From contig NZ_JBPWOA010000020.1 of NCBI RefSeq assembly GCF_051781005.1, forward strand, positions 124,001 to 188,000: a DNA stretch of 64,000 nt, in the 5' to 3' direction. Below are positions 17,436 to 25,827 of the stretch, in pieces. Origin of the DNA: Anabaena sp051781005. GTDB taxonomy: Bacteria > Cyanobacteriota > Cyanobacteriia > Cyanobacteriales > Nostocaceae. The notes beneath the pieces were generated by a model, which was not told the origin of the DNA, did no database searches, and saw only the letters and a list, made by a program, of their open reading frames with translations. Within the stretch, counting starts at the first letter, position 1; each line of letters starts with the position of its first letter. The position numbers were made by a program, and so were the translations under genes.

Positions 17436-18110
17436 ATGACCATATTCAAAAGCTTACTAAATCTCTTTCTGCAAGCCCATTGCCCCTTATGTCAACGCAG
17501 CACACAAACGGAATTATGTCAATACTGTACCAAACAACTGCAAAGCTGTCATCTCAAAAATCCTCATTATTTATGGCAACAACCATTACCAGTATTTAGT
17601 TTGGGTAGTTATGGAGGTGCTTTAAAAAGAGCGATCGCACTTATCAAATATGACAACCAACCCCAAATTGCCAGACTTTTAGGTAATTATTTAGGGGAAG
17701 CCTGGTTATTACATACTCCATCAGCAAACCCAAAACCTGTAATTGTACCCATACCACTCCATCCCAAAAGACTCAAAGAAAGAGGATATAACCAAGCTGC
17801 AATAATAGCTCAAGGATTCTGTCAAACAACTGGATTAAAGTTACAATTAAATGGGTTAGAAAGAATAAAAGATACTAAAGCACAGTTTAGCGTCTCCGGT
17901 TCTGAACGAGAAAACAACCTCGCAGATGCTTTTTCTGTAGGATCAGATTTTCGTCGTCACCCAAATGCACAAGTGCTGCTAGTAGATGATATTTATACCA
18001 CAGGTGCTACTGCCAAATCTGCTGTGTCTACACTCAATCAAAGTAACATATCTGTCCTTGGTTTAGCTGCTGTTGCTACTACCATCAAAGATAGATCAAC
18101 CTCGAGTTGA
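17436..18110 (+). CDS. comF: ComF-family phosphoribosyltransferase-like protein
   Basis: A 224-residue ComF homologue. The N-terminus has a zinc-ribbon pair (CPLCQRSTQTELCQYC). The C-terminal half is a type I phosphoribosyltransferase fold with the PRPP loop VLLVDDIYTTGATAKSA and the upstream PIPLHPKRLKERGYNQA segment. ComF is needed for DNA uptake in transformable bacteria, where it works at the membrane on incoming single-stranded DNA. Type IV pilus genes elsewhere in this window fit a competence role, but that link is inference. Confidence 0.88.
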   Translation: MTIFKSLLNLFLQAHCPLCQRSTQTELCQYCTKQLQSCHLKNPHYLWQQPLPVFSLGSYGGALKRAIALIKYDNQPQIARLLGNYLGEAWLLHTPSANPKPVIVPIPLHPKRLKERGYNQAAIIAQGFCQTTGLKLQLNGLERIKDTKAQFSVSGSERENNLADAFSVGSDFRRHPNAQVLLVDDIYTTGATAKSAVSTLNQSNISVLGLAAVATTIKDRSTSS

Positions 18111-18183
18111 TAGGCAAATTGTGTTTGAAAAATCTATAATTAGCAAGATTACCCTGTATTTTTGGCAACACTATATTAAATTT

Positions 18184-18642
18184 ATGAATAAAGCTTTTGC
18201 AGCGACTTTAAGAAAAATTATTATCTTTCCTGTTTCCATACTATCCATAGGCATCAGCATCAATACAGCTTTTGCTCAAAAAAATAATTTGTATAGTCCT
18301 ATCCCTTTGAATAGTAATATTGAACTGACAGATACTCTATCAATCAATGATATTCCCACAGGTCAAGGTGGATTTGCTCGTGATTACACGATGAAGTTAA
18401 ATAAAGGTGATAATCTAGCAATTGATTTATCATCAGAGAACTTTGACAGCATTATTACACTATTAGCACCTGATGGTTCAACAGTGTCAGAAAATGATGA
18501 TGGACCAGATGGTACTAGCAATTCTCTCTTATTTGCTCGCATCAACGAAACAGGAACCTACATCGTTCGAGTCCGTTCTTTTGGGGAAACTGGAGTGGGT
18601 ACATTTAAACTCAAGGTGACAAAACTGCAACCAGTTAAATAA
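18184..18642 (+). CDS. Exported PPC-domain protein
   Basis: The best start is the ATG at 18184, which gives a classic signal peptide (MNKAFAATLRKIIIFPVSIL, cleaved near AFAQ). The upstream in-frame extension lacks this character and overlaps comF. The 152-residue product is essentially one bacterial pre-peptidase C-terminal (PPC) beta domain: MKLNKGDNLAIDL, ITLLAPDGSTVSENDDGPDG, TYIVRVRSFGETG. PPC domains usually sit at the end of secreted proteases. A stand-alone PPC protein is common in cyanobacteria and has no known catalytic function. Confidence 0.8.
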   Translation: MNKAFAATLRKIIIFPVSILSIGISINTAFAQKNNLYSPIPLNSNIELTDTLSINDIPTGQGGFARDYTMKLNKGDNLAIDLSSENFDSIITLLAPDGSTVSENDDGPDGTSNSLLFARINETGTYIVRVRSFGETGVGTFKLKVTKLQPVK

Positions 18643-18901
18643 AAAACGCTTCTAAATTCCCTTATTCCTTGGTAGTGAAGGAGATTAACTCTGTTTTAGA
18701 TCAAATTACATCTGACTACGTTTTGTGTAGTAGCTAACCAACTCAATCATAAAATTAAATAACATTCTATAATGGTAGTTAGTTGCATAAGTGTCTGATA
18801 CTTTGCCTTCTGTTTGAAAAGAATACTAGGTAAGCTACACCCTAATTTCTTAACAGCAGAATGTAGAGGCTTTGACAGATTAACTTACTGGGAGAAGATT
18901 C

Positions 18902-19009
18902 ATGTCTAAGGAAAAAAAAGGTAACAAAGAAGCTAAGAAGCCTAAAAAAGATCCCAAAGACAAAAAGGAGAAAAAAGATCCCAATAGATATGATGGTTTA
19001 ACTAAATAA
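18902..19009 (+). CDS. Very small lysine-rich protein
   Basis: A 35-codon ORF with a good upstream ribosome-binding site (GGGAGAAG, 5 nt before the ATG). It is almost entirely Lys, Glu, Asp and Pro (KKPKKDPKDKKEKKDPN) and ends in YDGLTK. A terminator-like hairpin follows within 15 nt, supporting a real transcription unit. The composition suggests a disordered, nucleic-acid- or ribosome-associated basic peptide. I do not know the family. Confidence 0.55.
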   Translation: MSKEKKGNKEAKKPKKDPKDKKEKKDPNRYDGLTK

Positions 19010-19021
19010 CTATAGCAAAAA

Positions 19022-19056
19022 CTAACTCTTGCATTGTCTAAACAAGCAGGAGTTTT
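19022..19056 (+). terminator. Terminator after the lysine-rich small gene
   Basis: AACTCTTGC pairs with GCAGGAGTT (one G-T pair) across a 13-nt loop and is followed by TTTTTG. This is a reasonable intrinsic terminator on the plus strand. Confidence 0.6.
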
Positions 19057-19307
19057 TGTTTGCTTTAGATATAGCAATCCTATCTGAGTTGAGAGAATGT
19101 TAAAAATAAAAACCTGAAGGTAGGAATATTTTTGCCGTGCTGTACTAACGTAAGTTGCTAGTTAGGGAAATTGTCAGAAATGGCTTACGCCACGCTACGC
19201 TAACAGGATTTACAGGATTTAAGGATGGAACAGGATTAAGACTGAGATTTTATCACCAATTACCAATTACCAGCCTTAACTAGATGACTAGCAACTTGGG
19301 TTACTAG

Positions 19308-20345
19308 TTAGTTATGCTCCTGCCTTTTCAGCAAGACCTGTGCTTTTTGCAAGCTGTTTTGAATCTCGGTGTTATTAGGATCTAATTTAAGTGCTTGCTG
19401 ATATTTTATGATGGCTTCTGCCAACTTGCCCTGCTGCTGTAAACTTTTACCCGTTTCAGTCAGATAATTAGAAAACTTAGGGTCACGTTGTATCGCATCA
19501 CGATAGGCAATGGCAGCTTCGTAAAGCTTACCTTGGCTCTCCAATATCTCCCCTAAGAATACGTAGGTGTAAGCGTCCGGATACAGTTCCAGGGATTTGC
19601 GATAGGCCGCTACAGCTTGATTAAAGTTCTTCTGTTTATTCAACGTACTACCTAAATTGGTATAATAAGTAAAATCACTCGGATTTATTTGTATACCTTT
19701 ACGGTAGGCCACGACCGCTTCATCAAGTTTGTTTTGCTCATTTAAGGCATTACCCCAGTAAAAGTAAAGCTCAGAAAAGTTCGGCTTCAGTTGAATAGCC
19801 TTTTGATAAGCAGTAATTGCTTCATCTGATTTACCTTGAGCAAGTAAGGCATGACCTAAATTTGCATATGCCCAAACATCATGAGGGTCAAGTTCATTTG
19901 CCTTTTTACAGGAAGCAATTGCCTCATCTAAATTTTGTAAACCCAATACATCACATAACTTTGTATATGCCAAAACTTTATGAGGGTCAAGTTTTATTGC
20001 CTTTCGGTAGAGAGCAATTACTTCATCAAGCTTTTTTTGCTCAACTTGCCCGGTGATACTATGATATGTATATAGAGCATTTGCCAAATGTTCATAAGCA
20101 TCCGCATCATTTGGATTGAGTTGAATTGCCTTGCGGTAAGCTTCCACTGCTTCTTTTAGCTTGTGCTGAGATTCCAAACTATGACCTAAGTTTTTATAGA
20201 AGGTTGCATCCCTCTGTTCATGCTCAACAGTCTGAACGATTGCTTTTGTATTGCTAAGAGCTTTGTTGTAGGTAGATAGCAGACAGATAGTTGCAAGGGG
20301 CAACGCAACTGAAACAGTGAATAGTTTGAGACGCTGTAGTTTCAT
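19308..20345 (-). CDS. TPR-repeat protein with N-terminal membrane anchor
   Basis: A 345-residue protein. The first 30 residues hold a hydrophobic segment (FTVSVALPLATICLLSTYN), so it is exported or anchored. From about residue 45 to 335 it consists of about eight tetratricopeptide repeats of the form EAVxAYRKAIQLNPNDADAY. Proteins of this kind scaffold assemblies at the membrane or periplasm. No enzymatic domain is present and the partner cannot be inferred from the neighbours. Confidence 0.8.
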   Translation of the reverse strand: MKLQRLKLFTVSVALPLATICLLSTYNKALSNTKAIVQTVEHEQRDATFYKNLGHSLESQHKLKEAVEAYRKAIQLNPNDADAYEHLANALYTYHSITGQVEQKKLDEVIALYRKAIKLDPHKVLAYTKLCDVLGLQNLDEAIASCKKANELDPHDVWAYANLGHALLAQGKSDEAITAYQKAIQLKPNFSELYFYWGNALNEQNKLDEAVVAYRKGIQINPSDFTYYTNLGSTLNKQKNFNQAVAAYRKSLELYPDAYTYVFLGEILESQGKLYEAAIAYRDAIQRDPKFSNYLTETGKSLQQQGKLAEAIIKYQQALKLDPNNTEIQNSLQKAQVLLKRQEHN

Positions 20346-20478
20346 ATGGATTTTCTTGATTTACTTAATATTTTGTAATAAGACAATCATGGCATATATA
20401 CAGAGAGATTTTGGCAAAAAACATCCAAATAAGGATATTAATTATAGGGACAGAGCCTAAGCACAATACAGTTTAGTT

Positions 20479-21255
20479 TTACGCCAAAATGGTAATTACA
20501 CACAAAAATAAAGCTTCAGTCCATTCCACAACTGCACCATAAGTATCTCCTGTATGTCCACCTAATTTATGATTAAACCAAGCTGCTGTTGAAATAGAAA
20601 TCGCAGTTCCAGCAATAATTATCCCAATAGCAAAAATCAAATTCTGAGGATTGATTAACCAAACGAAACCACTCAAACCCAGCAGCAAAAACCAACTTGG
20701 TAATAAATCTTTGTAAGAACGAATTGCTTGTTTATGAAATGCACCTTTACCTGTAGGTTTTAAATAAGGATAAAAAGCGATCGCAACTTGTTGTCCCCAG
20801 CGTCCCCACCCACAAGCCGCAATCAACGCCAAACAACGGTTTTCTGACAAATCACTCAATGCTGTGGTTTTCAATAGCAAGATAGCGATCGCAGCCATCG
20901 CTCCAAATGCACCTGTGGCACTATCCACCATTACCTGCAAACGTCTTTCTGGATCAGTCACCGCTAAACCATCAGCAGTATCCATTGCTCCATCTAAATG
21001 TAGCCCACCCGTAATTCCTATCCAAAGTATTACTACCAAAGCGCTACGAGTTAATACAGGGATACCCAAATAATCAATTGTCCTATCCAATAAACCTAAA
21101 ATTGTGCCAATCATCAACCCAACAACAGGAGCAAAACAGGCTACCCGCTCAAATTCTAAGTTTTTGATATAGGGTAAAGGAATAGCGGTATAAAATATTA
21201 TGGTTGCAACAAACTGTAATAGTTGTCTTCTCCACCACTGCAATATTTGATTCAT
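20479..21255 (-). CDS. cobS: Adenosylcobinamide-GDP ribazoletransferase
   Basis: Cobalamin synthase, which joins adenosylcobinamide-GDP to alpha-ribazole in the last steps of vitamin B12 assembly. It is a 258-residue polytopic membrane protein with the family hallmarks: FYTAIPLP near the start, GGLHLDGAMDTADGLAV (acidic metal-binding loop), ATGAFGAMAA, and GHTGDTYGAVVEWTEALFL at the end. The length is normal. No cobalamin riboswitch features were found upstream. The gene is alone on this strand. Confidence 0.95.
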   Translation of the reverse strand: MNQILQWWRRQLLQFVATIIFYTAIPLPYIKNLEFERVACFAPVVGLMIGTILGLLDRTIDYLGIPVLTRSALVVILWIGITGGLHLDGAMDTADGLAVTDPERRLQVMVDSATGAFGAMAAIAILLLKTTALSDLSENRCLALIAACGWGRWGQQVAIAFYPYLKPTGKGAFHKQAIRSYKDLLPSWFLLLGLSGFVWLINPQNLIFAIGIIIAGTAISISTAAWFNHKLGGHTGDTYGAVVEWTEALFLCVITILA

Positions 21256-21602
21256 CTAATTTAAAAGTATAATTACTAGCTAAATATATATTTACAACAC
21301 AACACTTGTAGCAATATGTAGTAGATATTCAAGCTTGATTAGTAACTAGAGACTGATGCCAAAAAGTTTGTTATGCTAACGTCATTAGTAATCAAAAGTT
21401 CCAGTAACAGATAATATAAGCGCATTCAATGACGAAAAAACCCACAAAATTATCAGGGACGGTCTGCTTTTCGATTCTTTAATGGACGATCGCCCTACAA
21501 AATTGATATTTTGGAAATGTAGGGTTTTTTTCCAGTCCAAAAGCTAGGCAATTGACTTTTTAGCTGTGTTGTCACTCACCTTCCCTCAATAGCTATTTCT
21601 CT
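21256..21602. other. Intergenic region between cobS and the 21603 gene
   Basis: This 347-bp divergent spacer is A/T-rich and should carry both promoters. The only structure seen is the terminator-like hairpin at 21493-21532. No B12-box or other riboswitch motif was recognised upstream of cobS. Confidence 0.6.
21493..21532 (+). terminator. Terminator-like hairpin 70 nt upstream of the 21603 gene
   Basis: CCCTACA and TGTAGGG pair perfectly around an 18-nt loop and are followed by eight T. No plus-strand gene precedes it, so it would either end a small RNA or act as an attenuator in the leader of the gene at 21603. Confidence 0.6.
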
Positions 21603-22055
21603 ATGAGTCACCATCTACCCGACACTAGGATACCAGCACCGTGCATTGTTAATACTGGCATTATTGTCAATAAACTCGATATCAGACGATTACTGGCTGA
21701 TTTAGGTCGAGTTCGCTACATCTACACCCAAGAAGACAAGCTACTCAGCGAAGGTGAGGGTGATGTGATGGAAGTATTTACAAGCCCACAAAGGTCTACC
21801 ATAGTCGCCAACAAGGCACTATATCTGAACATTTATAGTTTTGACTACCTGGAACTCAAACAATCACCCCAACAAGAACCCTACTTTGATTTAATCCAAG
21901 AGGATATCTGTTTGCGTTTGATTCCCCTGTCCATACCTTTGCAAGAACGGTGCGATCGCCATTTTAACGTCGTCGCTATGGAAGCGATGATGGAGCAAGT
22001 ACTATCAGCAAGATGGGATGCAGAAATTGACGATGACTGTTCCGATTGCTTTTAG
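21603..22055 (+). CDS. Conserved cyanobacterial hypothetical protein
   Basis: A 150-residue soluble protein that I do not recognise by name. It is acidic at the C-terminus (DAEIDDDCSDCF, with a CxxC ending) and has no signal peptide or membrane segment. It precedes tgt by about 140 bp on the same strand. The conserved-looking centre (YLNIYSFDYLELKQSP and LIPLSIPLQE) suggests a compact alpha/beta fold. Confidence 0.65.
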   Translation: MSHHLPDTRIPAPCIVNTGIIVNKLDIRRLLADLGRVRYIYTQEDKLLSEGEGDVMEVFTSPQRSTIVANKALYLNIYSFDYLELKQSPQQEPYFDLIQEDICLRLIPLSIPLQERCDRHFNVVAMEAMMEQVLSARWDAEIDDDCSDCF

Positions 22056-22111
22056 TCTTAAAAATAATATACCCAATTAGGCAGTATATAATGCAGGGCT
22101 TGACCCCTAAA

Positions 22112-22196
22112 TACTGGGTAATGGGGATTGGGTACTGGGTACTAGGAACTTAGGACTTAGGAAAAACTCTGACCCCATGACCAATTACTAATTACC
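22112..22196. repeat. Tandem heptamer repeats abutting the tgt start
   Basis: Degenerate TGGGTAA/TAGGACT/CCAATTA units fill the spacer. The proposed tgt ATG lies directly in the ACCAATG word that ends the array, so the leader of tgt is made of repeat DNA. Confidence 0.7.
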
Positions 22197-22197
22197 A

Positions 22198-23352
22198 ATG
22201 ACCAATTTTTCCTTTGAATGTCTAGCTAGTTGTAGTCAAACAAAAGCCAGAGCCGGAGTATTTTTTACCCCTCATGGTGCTGTAGAAACTCCCAGATTTA
22301 TGCCTGTGGGTACACTAGCAAATGTGAAAACCATTACCCCTGCTCAACTCAAAGATACTGGGGCGCAGATGGTTTTATCAAATACCTATCATTTGCACCT
22401 CCAACCAGGAGAAGCAATTGTTGCCGGTGGTGGTGGGCTACATAAGTTTATGGGCTGGAATGGTCCCATGCTCACAGATTCTGGTGGGTTCCAGGTTTTT
22501 AGTTTGAGTGAAATGCGAAAGATTACAGAAGAAGGTGTAACTTTTCGCTCGCCCCGTGACGGTCAGATTATTAAATTAACGCCAGAACGCTCCATTGAAA
22601 TTCAGAATATTTTAGGGGCTGATGTGATCATGGCTTTTGATGAGTGTCCCCCTTATCCAGCCACTCGTGAAGAGGTAGAAGCAGCCACAGACCGGACTTA
22701 TCGCTGGCTAGAACGCTGTATAGTTGCCCATCAACGCAGCGACCAAGCCTTGTTTCCCATCGTGCAGGGAGGGGTATATTTAGATTTACGCGCCCGTGCT
22801 GCCAATGCTTTGGCCGAGTTGGATATGCCAGGATATGCGATTGGTGGGGTGAGTGTGGGGGAACCGACGGAATTGATGGCGCAAATTGTCAAAACTACAG
22901 CGCCGTTGTTACCTGTTAATAAGCCCCGTTATTTGATGGGTGTGGGAACTTATCGAGAAATGGCGATTGCGATCGCTTCGGGGATAGATTTATTTGATTG
23001 CGTGATTCCCACCAGATGGGCGCGACATGGAACTGCGATCGTCTCCGGTGAACGTTGGAATTTAAAAAATGCTAAATTTCGTGAAGATTTTACGCCCTTA
23101 GATGAAACTTGCCCTTGTTATGCCTGTCAAAATTTCAGTCGTGCATACATATCTCATTTAGTGCGATCGCAGGAAATATTAGCCTACACATTGTTGAGTA
23201 TTCACAACATCACCGAACTAATTCGCTTTACCCAAAAGATTCGGGAATCAATTTTGAGCGATCGCTTCCTCACCGACTTTGGACACTGGCTTACAGAAGA
23301 AGGTGACAGGCAGGGAGCAGGGAGCAGGGAGCAGGGGGAGAGTTATCTATAA
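22198..23352 (+). CDS. tgt: tRNA-guanine (queuine) transglycosylase
   Basis: This enzyme exchanges guanine-34 of GUN-anticodon tRNAs for the queuosine precursor. Motifs present are NTYHLHLQPGE, the substrate-Asp segment MLTDSGGFQVFSL, RSPRDGQ, the second catalytic Asp in GIDLFDCVIPTRWARHG, and the zinc ligands CPCYACQNFSRAYISHL. The last 13 or so residues (DRQGAGSREQGES) are encoded by a purine-rich tandem repeat (GGGAGCAGGGAGCAGG) rather than by the native gene end, so the tail is a recent repeat-derived extension. psbK follows, a neighbour arrangement seen in other cyanobacteria. Confidence 0.95.
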   Translation: MTNFSFECLASCSQTKARAGVFFTPHGAVETPRFMPVGTLANVKTITPAQLKDTGAQMVLSNTYHLHLQPGEAIVAGGGGLHKFMGWNGPMLTDSGGFQVFSLSEMRKITEEGVTFRSPRDGQIIKLTPERSIEIQNILGADVIMAFDECPPYPATREEVEAATDRTYRWLERCIVAHQRSDQALFPIVQGGVYLDLRARAANALAELDMPGYAIGGVSVGEPTELMAQIVKTTAPLLPVNKPRYLMGVGTYREMAIAIASGIDLFDCVIPTRWARHGTAIVSGERWNLKNAKFREDFTPLDETCPCYACQNFSRAYISHLVRSQEILAYTLLSIHNITELIRFTQKIRESILSDRFLTDFGHWLTEEGDRQGAGSREQGESYL

Positions 23353-23412
23353 TCTCTTACCAATTACCAATCACCAATTACCAATCACCAATCACCAATT
23401 ACCAGTCCCCAA
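23306..23412. repeat. Repeat block overlapping the end of tgt
   Basis: GGGAGCA units inside the coding end are followed by a run of ACCAATT/ACCAATC heptamers up to the psbK leader. Confidence 0.75.
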
Positions 23413-23473
23413 ACCATGTTAATATACATCTCAAATATGAAAGCTGTGTTGGATTAGTTGGATATAAACAAAC

Positions 23474-23611
23474 ATGGAAGCCGCACTGTTATTAGCAAAA
23501 TTGCCTGAAGCCTACCAAATCTTCGACCCCTTGGTAGATGTTCTCCCAATCATTCCTGTTTTCTTTCTGTTGCTTGCTTTTGTTTGGCAAGCTGCCGTAG
23601 GTTTCAGGTAG
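23474..23611 (+). CDS. psbK: Photosystem II reaction-centre protein K precursor
   Basis: A 45-residue precursor: a short leader (MEAALLLAKLPEAY), then the conserved mature part LPEAYQIFDPLVDVLPIIPV and a membrane helix FFLLLAFVWQAAVGFR. PsbK is a single-helix subunit near CP43 that stabilises photosystem II in the thylakoid membrane. The length and the FVWQAAVGFR end are typical. It is a short gene followed by a strong terminator. Confidence 0.96.
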   Translation: MEAALLLAKLPEAYQIFDPLVDVLPIIPVFFLLLAFVWQAAVGFR

Positions 23612-23633
23612 ATCAATGTATTGTTAACTCCGT

Positions 23634-23666
23634 GGACAGGAAACACACACCTGTCCTAATTTTTTG
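23634..23666 (+). terminator. psbK terminator
   Basis: GGACAGG and CCTGTCC form a perfect stem with a 9-nt loop, followed by TAATTTTTTG. It lies 23 nt after the psbK stop and is a textbook intrinsic terminator. Confidence 0.85.
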
Positions 23667-23797
23667 TGTAATCATCTTATTAAAAATTGATATTTATTAA
23701 TATTTTGCAATAAATAACCATAATTAAGTGGGATAATGTATCAAGCTTGGTCAAAACAAAGCCAATAGCCACATTTACACTCAGCGAGGAATTAGTT

Positions 23798-24094
23798 ATG
23801 GGAAATATTAAATTTGTTAAAGAGAATAAAGAAATAGTGACGGCAGATGGTGCAAATCTCCGACTCAAAGCAATGGAAAATAACATTGATATATATACTT
23901 TAATTGGCAAAATGACCAATTGCGGCGGTGCTGGTCAATGTGGTACTTGTATAGTCCAGGTAGTAGAAGGACTAGAAAATCTCTCACCACGCACTGATTT
24001 TGAAAACCGGAAATTTAAAAAAAAGCCTGATAACTACCGTCTAGCCTGTCAAACCCTAGTTAATGGCCCTGTTAGTGTCGTTACAAAACCTTAA
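23798..24094 (+). CDS. 2Fe-2S ferredoxin-like protein
   Basis: The preferred start is the ATG at 23798, which has GCGAGGA upstream; the ORF could be extended 17 codons but that stretch is not ferredoxin-like. The 98-residue product has the plant-type cluster ligands CGGAGQCGTC (CX5CX2C) and a fourth Cys in YRLACQTLV. The N-terminus (IKFVKENKEIVTADGANLRL) matches the beta-grasp fold. It differs from photosynthetic PetF, which has CX4CX2C, and resembles the adrenodoxin-like or subtype ferredoxins of cyanobacteria. It probably transfers electrons to an unidentified partner. Confidence 0.88.
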   Translation: MGNIKFVKENKEIVTADGANLRLKAMENNIDIYTLIGKMTNCGGAGQCGTCIVQVVEGLENLSPRTDFENRKFKKKPDNYRLACQTLVNGPVSVVTKP

Positions 24095-24211
24095 CTTTTG
24101 GTTATGTACTCATGATTAGTATTGGTAAGAGCAGAAAATTTGGAAAAACTCAGTCATAGATGATGCTATTCTAAAGTTGTTGACTGGAAATCAAAGAGAG
24201 GCTATCTTGCC

Positions 24212-24316
24212 ATGCAAGTTAATGACCTGGGGTTCGTAGCAAGCATTTTGTTCGTGCTAGTGCCTGCCGTTTTTTTAATTATGCTTTACATCCAAACTGC
24301 CAGCCGAGAAGGTTGA
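24212..24316 (+). CDS. psbM: Photosystem II reaction-centre protein M
   Basis: A 34-residue single-helix protein (MQVNDLGFVASILFVLVPAV then FLIMLYIQTASREG). This is diagnostic for PsbM, which sits at the photosystem II dimer interface. An AAAGAGAGG ribosome-binding site precedes the start, and a terminator hairpin follows 30 nt after the stop. Confidence 0.96.
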   Translation: MQVNDLGFVASILFVLVPAVFLIMLYIQTASREG

Positions 24317-24345
24317 AAAAATAGTTAATACTTTAGCTATAAAAT

Positions 24346-24379
24346 AAAAACCCTTACACTCATTCAGTGCAGGGGTTTT
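24346..24379 (+). terminator. psbM terminator
   Basis: AAAACCCTTACACT and AGTGCAGGGGTTTT pair imperfectly around a CATTC loop, and the T-rich arm acts as the tract. It lies 29 nt after psbM. Confidence 0.75.
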
Positions 24380-24481
24380 CATTTATCAATCCCTCAAACC
24401 AAGATTTACGAGGAAAGTGTTAATTGTTCCAAGCTTTGAAGCAACTGTATTTACACTCAAGACTCAGGACTCATTACTCAT

Positions 24482-25333
24482 TCAAGCAGTAGTCCGTGCT
24501 AACAATACTGGACAAGTCGCATTGACTCGAACGTAGTCAGACAAAGAAGCGCCAATCAGTCGGTCTAGATCAACAAAACTCTTAGCAATAGATGGACGAC
24601 GATCTGGAGAACCTAATACTAACAAGTCTACATTCAGTTCTTCAGCTAAACGGCAAATTTCTTCACCAGGTTTGCCACTACTAGTAACACAACGAACTGC
24701 TACACCTTGTCTCTCTGCTTCTGCAACTGCAAGTCCTAAAACTGAATTCTTTTCTGGCTTGATATCAGTGATTCCTGATAATTTGCCACCCAAATCTGTA
24801 TTAATATTAGCCAAAATTAACTGCCCACCTGTGACACCACGCAGCATGAACAGAGCTAAATTCAAACAACTTGTTGCTGCTTCAGATTTGTCTATAGCCA
24901 CCATAGCACGCTTGATTCTTTTGACATAAATGTCATCTTTAACCAGCAACATGGGACGAGAAGATAATTGGAAAACATACTGACTAACAGAATTCCCTAA
25001 AATTGATTGCAGCCGCTTGAGTCCCCGTGAACCCATGACAATCAAGTCAGCATCCACTTCTTCTGCTACTTGACAAACGACATCCTTAGGATCTCCTTGC
25101 CGCAAAATCGAAGAAACTTGGCTAGGATCTAAGTCCAGAGACTGAATCGCATTAGCCAGAATTTTACCACCTTCTTCCCATTTATCTGTCATTACAGCCG
25201 CAGTGCTTTGTGGGGATACAACGTGCAGAACCGTAACTTTTGCAGATTGGATTGAGGGCATTTCTTTCAATGTCTTCATCATTTCTTCTGCGTGTCCCAG
25301 TCCAGAGACAGCCAGCAAAATTTTTTCTATCAT
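24482..25333 (-). CDS. Tandem universal stress protein (two UspA domains)
   Basis: A 283-residue protein made of two UspA folds. The first domain (1-130) ends with the ATP-binding signature MGSRGLKRLQSILGNSVSQY (G-x2-G-x9-G-S). The second (about 145-283) ends in LGSPDRRPSIAKSFVDLDRL, where that signature is degraded. Tandem Usp proteins are typically cytosolic nucleotide-binding stress proteins. Only the first domain seems able to bind ATP. There are no operon partners; the downstream neighbour psbM is on the opposite strand. Confidence 0.88.
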   Translation of the reverse strand: MIEKILLAVSGLGHAEEMMKTLKEMPSIQSAKVTVLHVVSPQSTAAVMTDKWEEGGKILANAIQSLDLDPSQVSSILRQGDPKDVVCQVAEEVDADLIVMGSRGLKRLQSILGNSVSQYVFQLSSRPMLLVKDDIYVKRIKRAMVAIDKSEAATSCLNLALFMLRGVTGGQLILANINTDLGGKLSGITDIKPEKNSVLGLAVAEAERQGVAVRCVTSSGKPGEEICRLAEELNVDLLVLGSPDRRPSIAKSFVDLDRLIGASLSDYVRVNATCPVLLARTTA

Positions 25334-25712
25334 CTTCCGTAATTGTTCTTAAGGGTTCTTTGGGATTCGCTGCTAGTACTGAGCATCAGAACTGATGTTC
25401 TCCACTTTGCTCAACAACCTAGTCAGTAAATAGGCACAAATTAACTTTAGCTATTAGTCATTAGTGAGTACTACTAAAACTAACTAATGAGCAAGAAACT
25501 AATAAATCTTTAAGTTTCTTTGTGCTTAGTTACTTAAAATTGCAACTAGGCTTTCGATAGATTAAGCATACTCTTAATTTACCCTAACAAACTTTACGAA
25601 ATATGATGATAGTTATTATTTTTAATCTATATTCATCTTTTTTAATTAGAGATTAGTTAAGTAATACTAAAAAAAATTAACTGTGAAATGCAGACCGGAG
25701 GAAAAGTGAACG

Positions 25713-25748
25713 GGGTAGGCAATTCCCACCCTGCTTGTATTTTTTTTG
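25713..25748 (+). terminator. Orphan intrinsic terminator, possible small RNA 3' end
   Basis: GGGTAGG, loop CAATT, CCCACCC forms a GC-rich hairpin (one A-C mismatch), followed by TGCTTGTA and eight T. No plus-strand gene lies upstream within 1.4 kb, so the hairpin may end an unannotated small RNA that includes the purine-rich ACCGGAGGAAAAG segment. The promoter is not identified. Confidence 0.45.
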
Positions 25749-25786
25749 ATATTGCAAGCCACCGGATTTATCCGTGGAATCAATAG

Positions 25787-25820
25787 AAAATCCAAAATCT
25801 AAAATCTAAAATCCAAAATT
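25787..25820. repeat. Dispersed AAAATCTAAAATCC repeat
   Basis: Two AATCTAAA units flanked by AAAATCCAAAAT. The same repeat, inverted and in frame, forms part of the insert in smc near 13831-13863. Confidence 0.75.
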
Positions 25821-25827
25821 GTCTGAC

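Larger units (their letters stand above)
25334..25827. other. Intergenic region between the Usp gene and the exoprotein gene
   Basis: A 494-bp stretch with no credible ORF. It holds the Usp promoter region, an A/T-rich middle, an orphan terminator hairpin at 25713-25748 and a short dispersed repeat at 25787-25820. Confidence 0.6.

Noticed and set aside
21256..21480. Possible cobalamin riboswitch upstream of cobS
   Set aside because: No B12-box-like conserved words or suitable stems were found on the minus strand.
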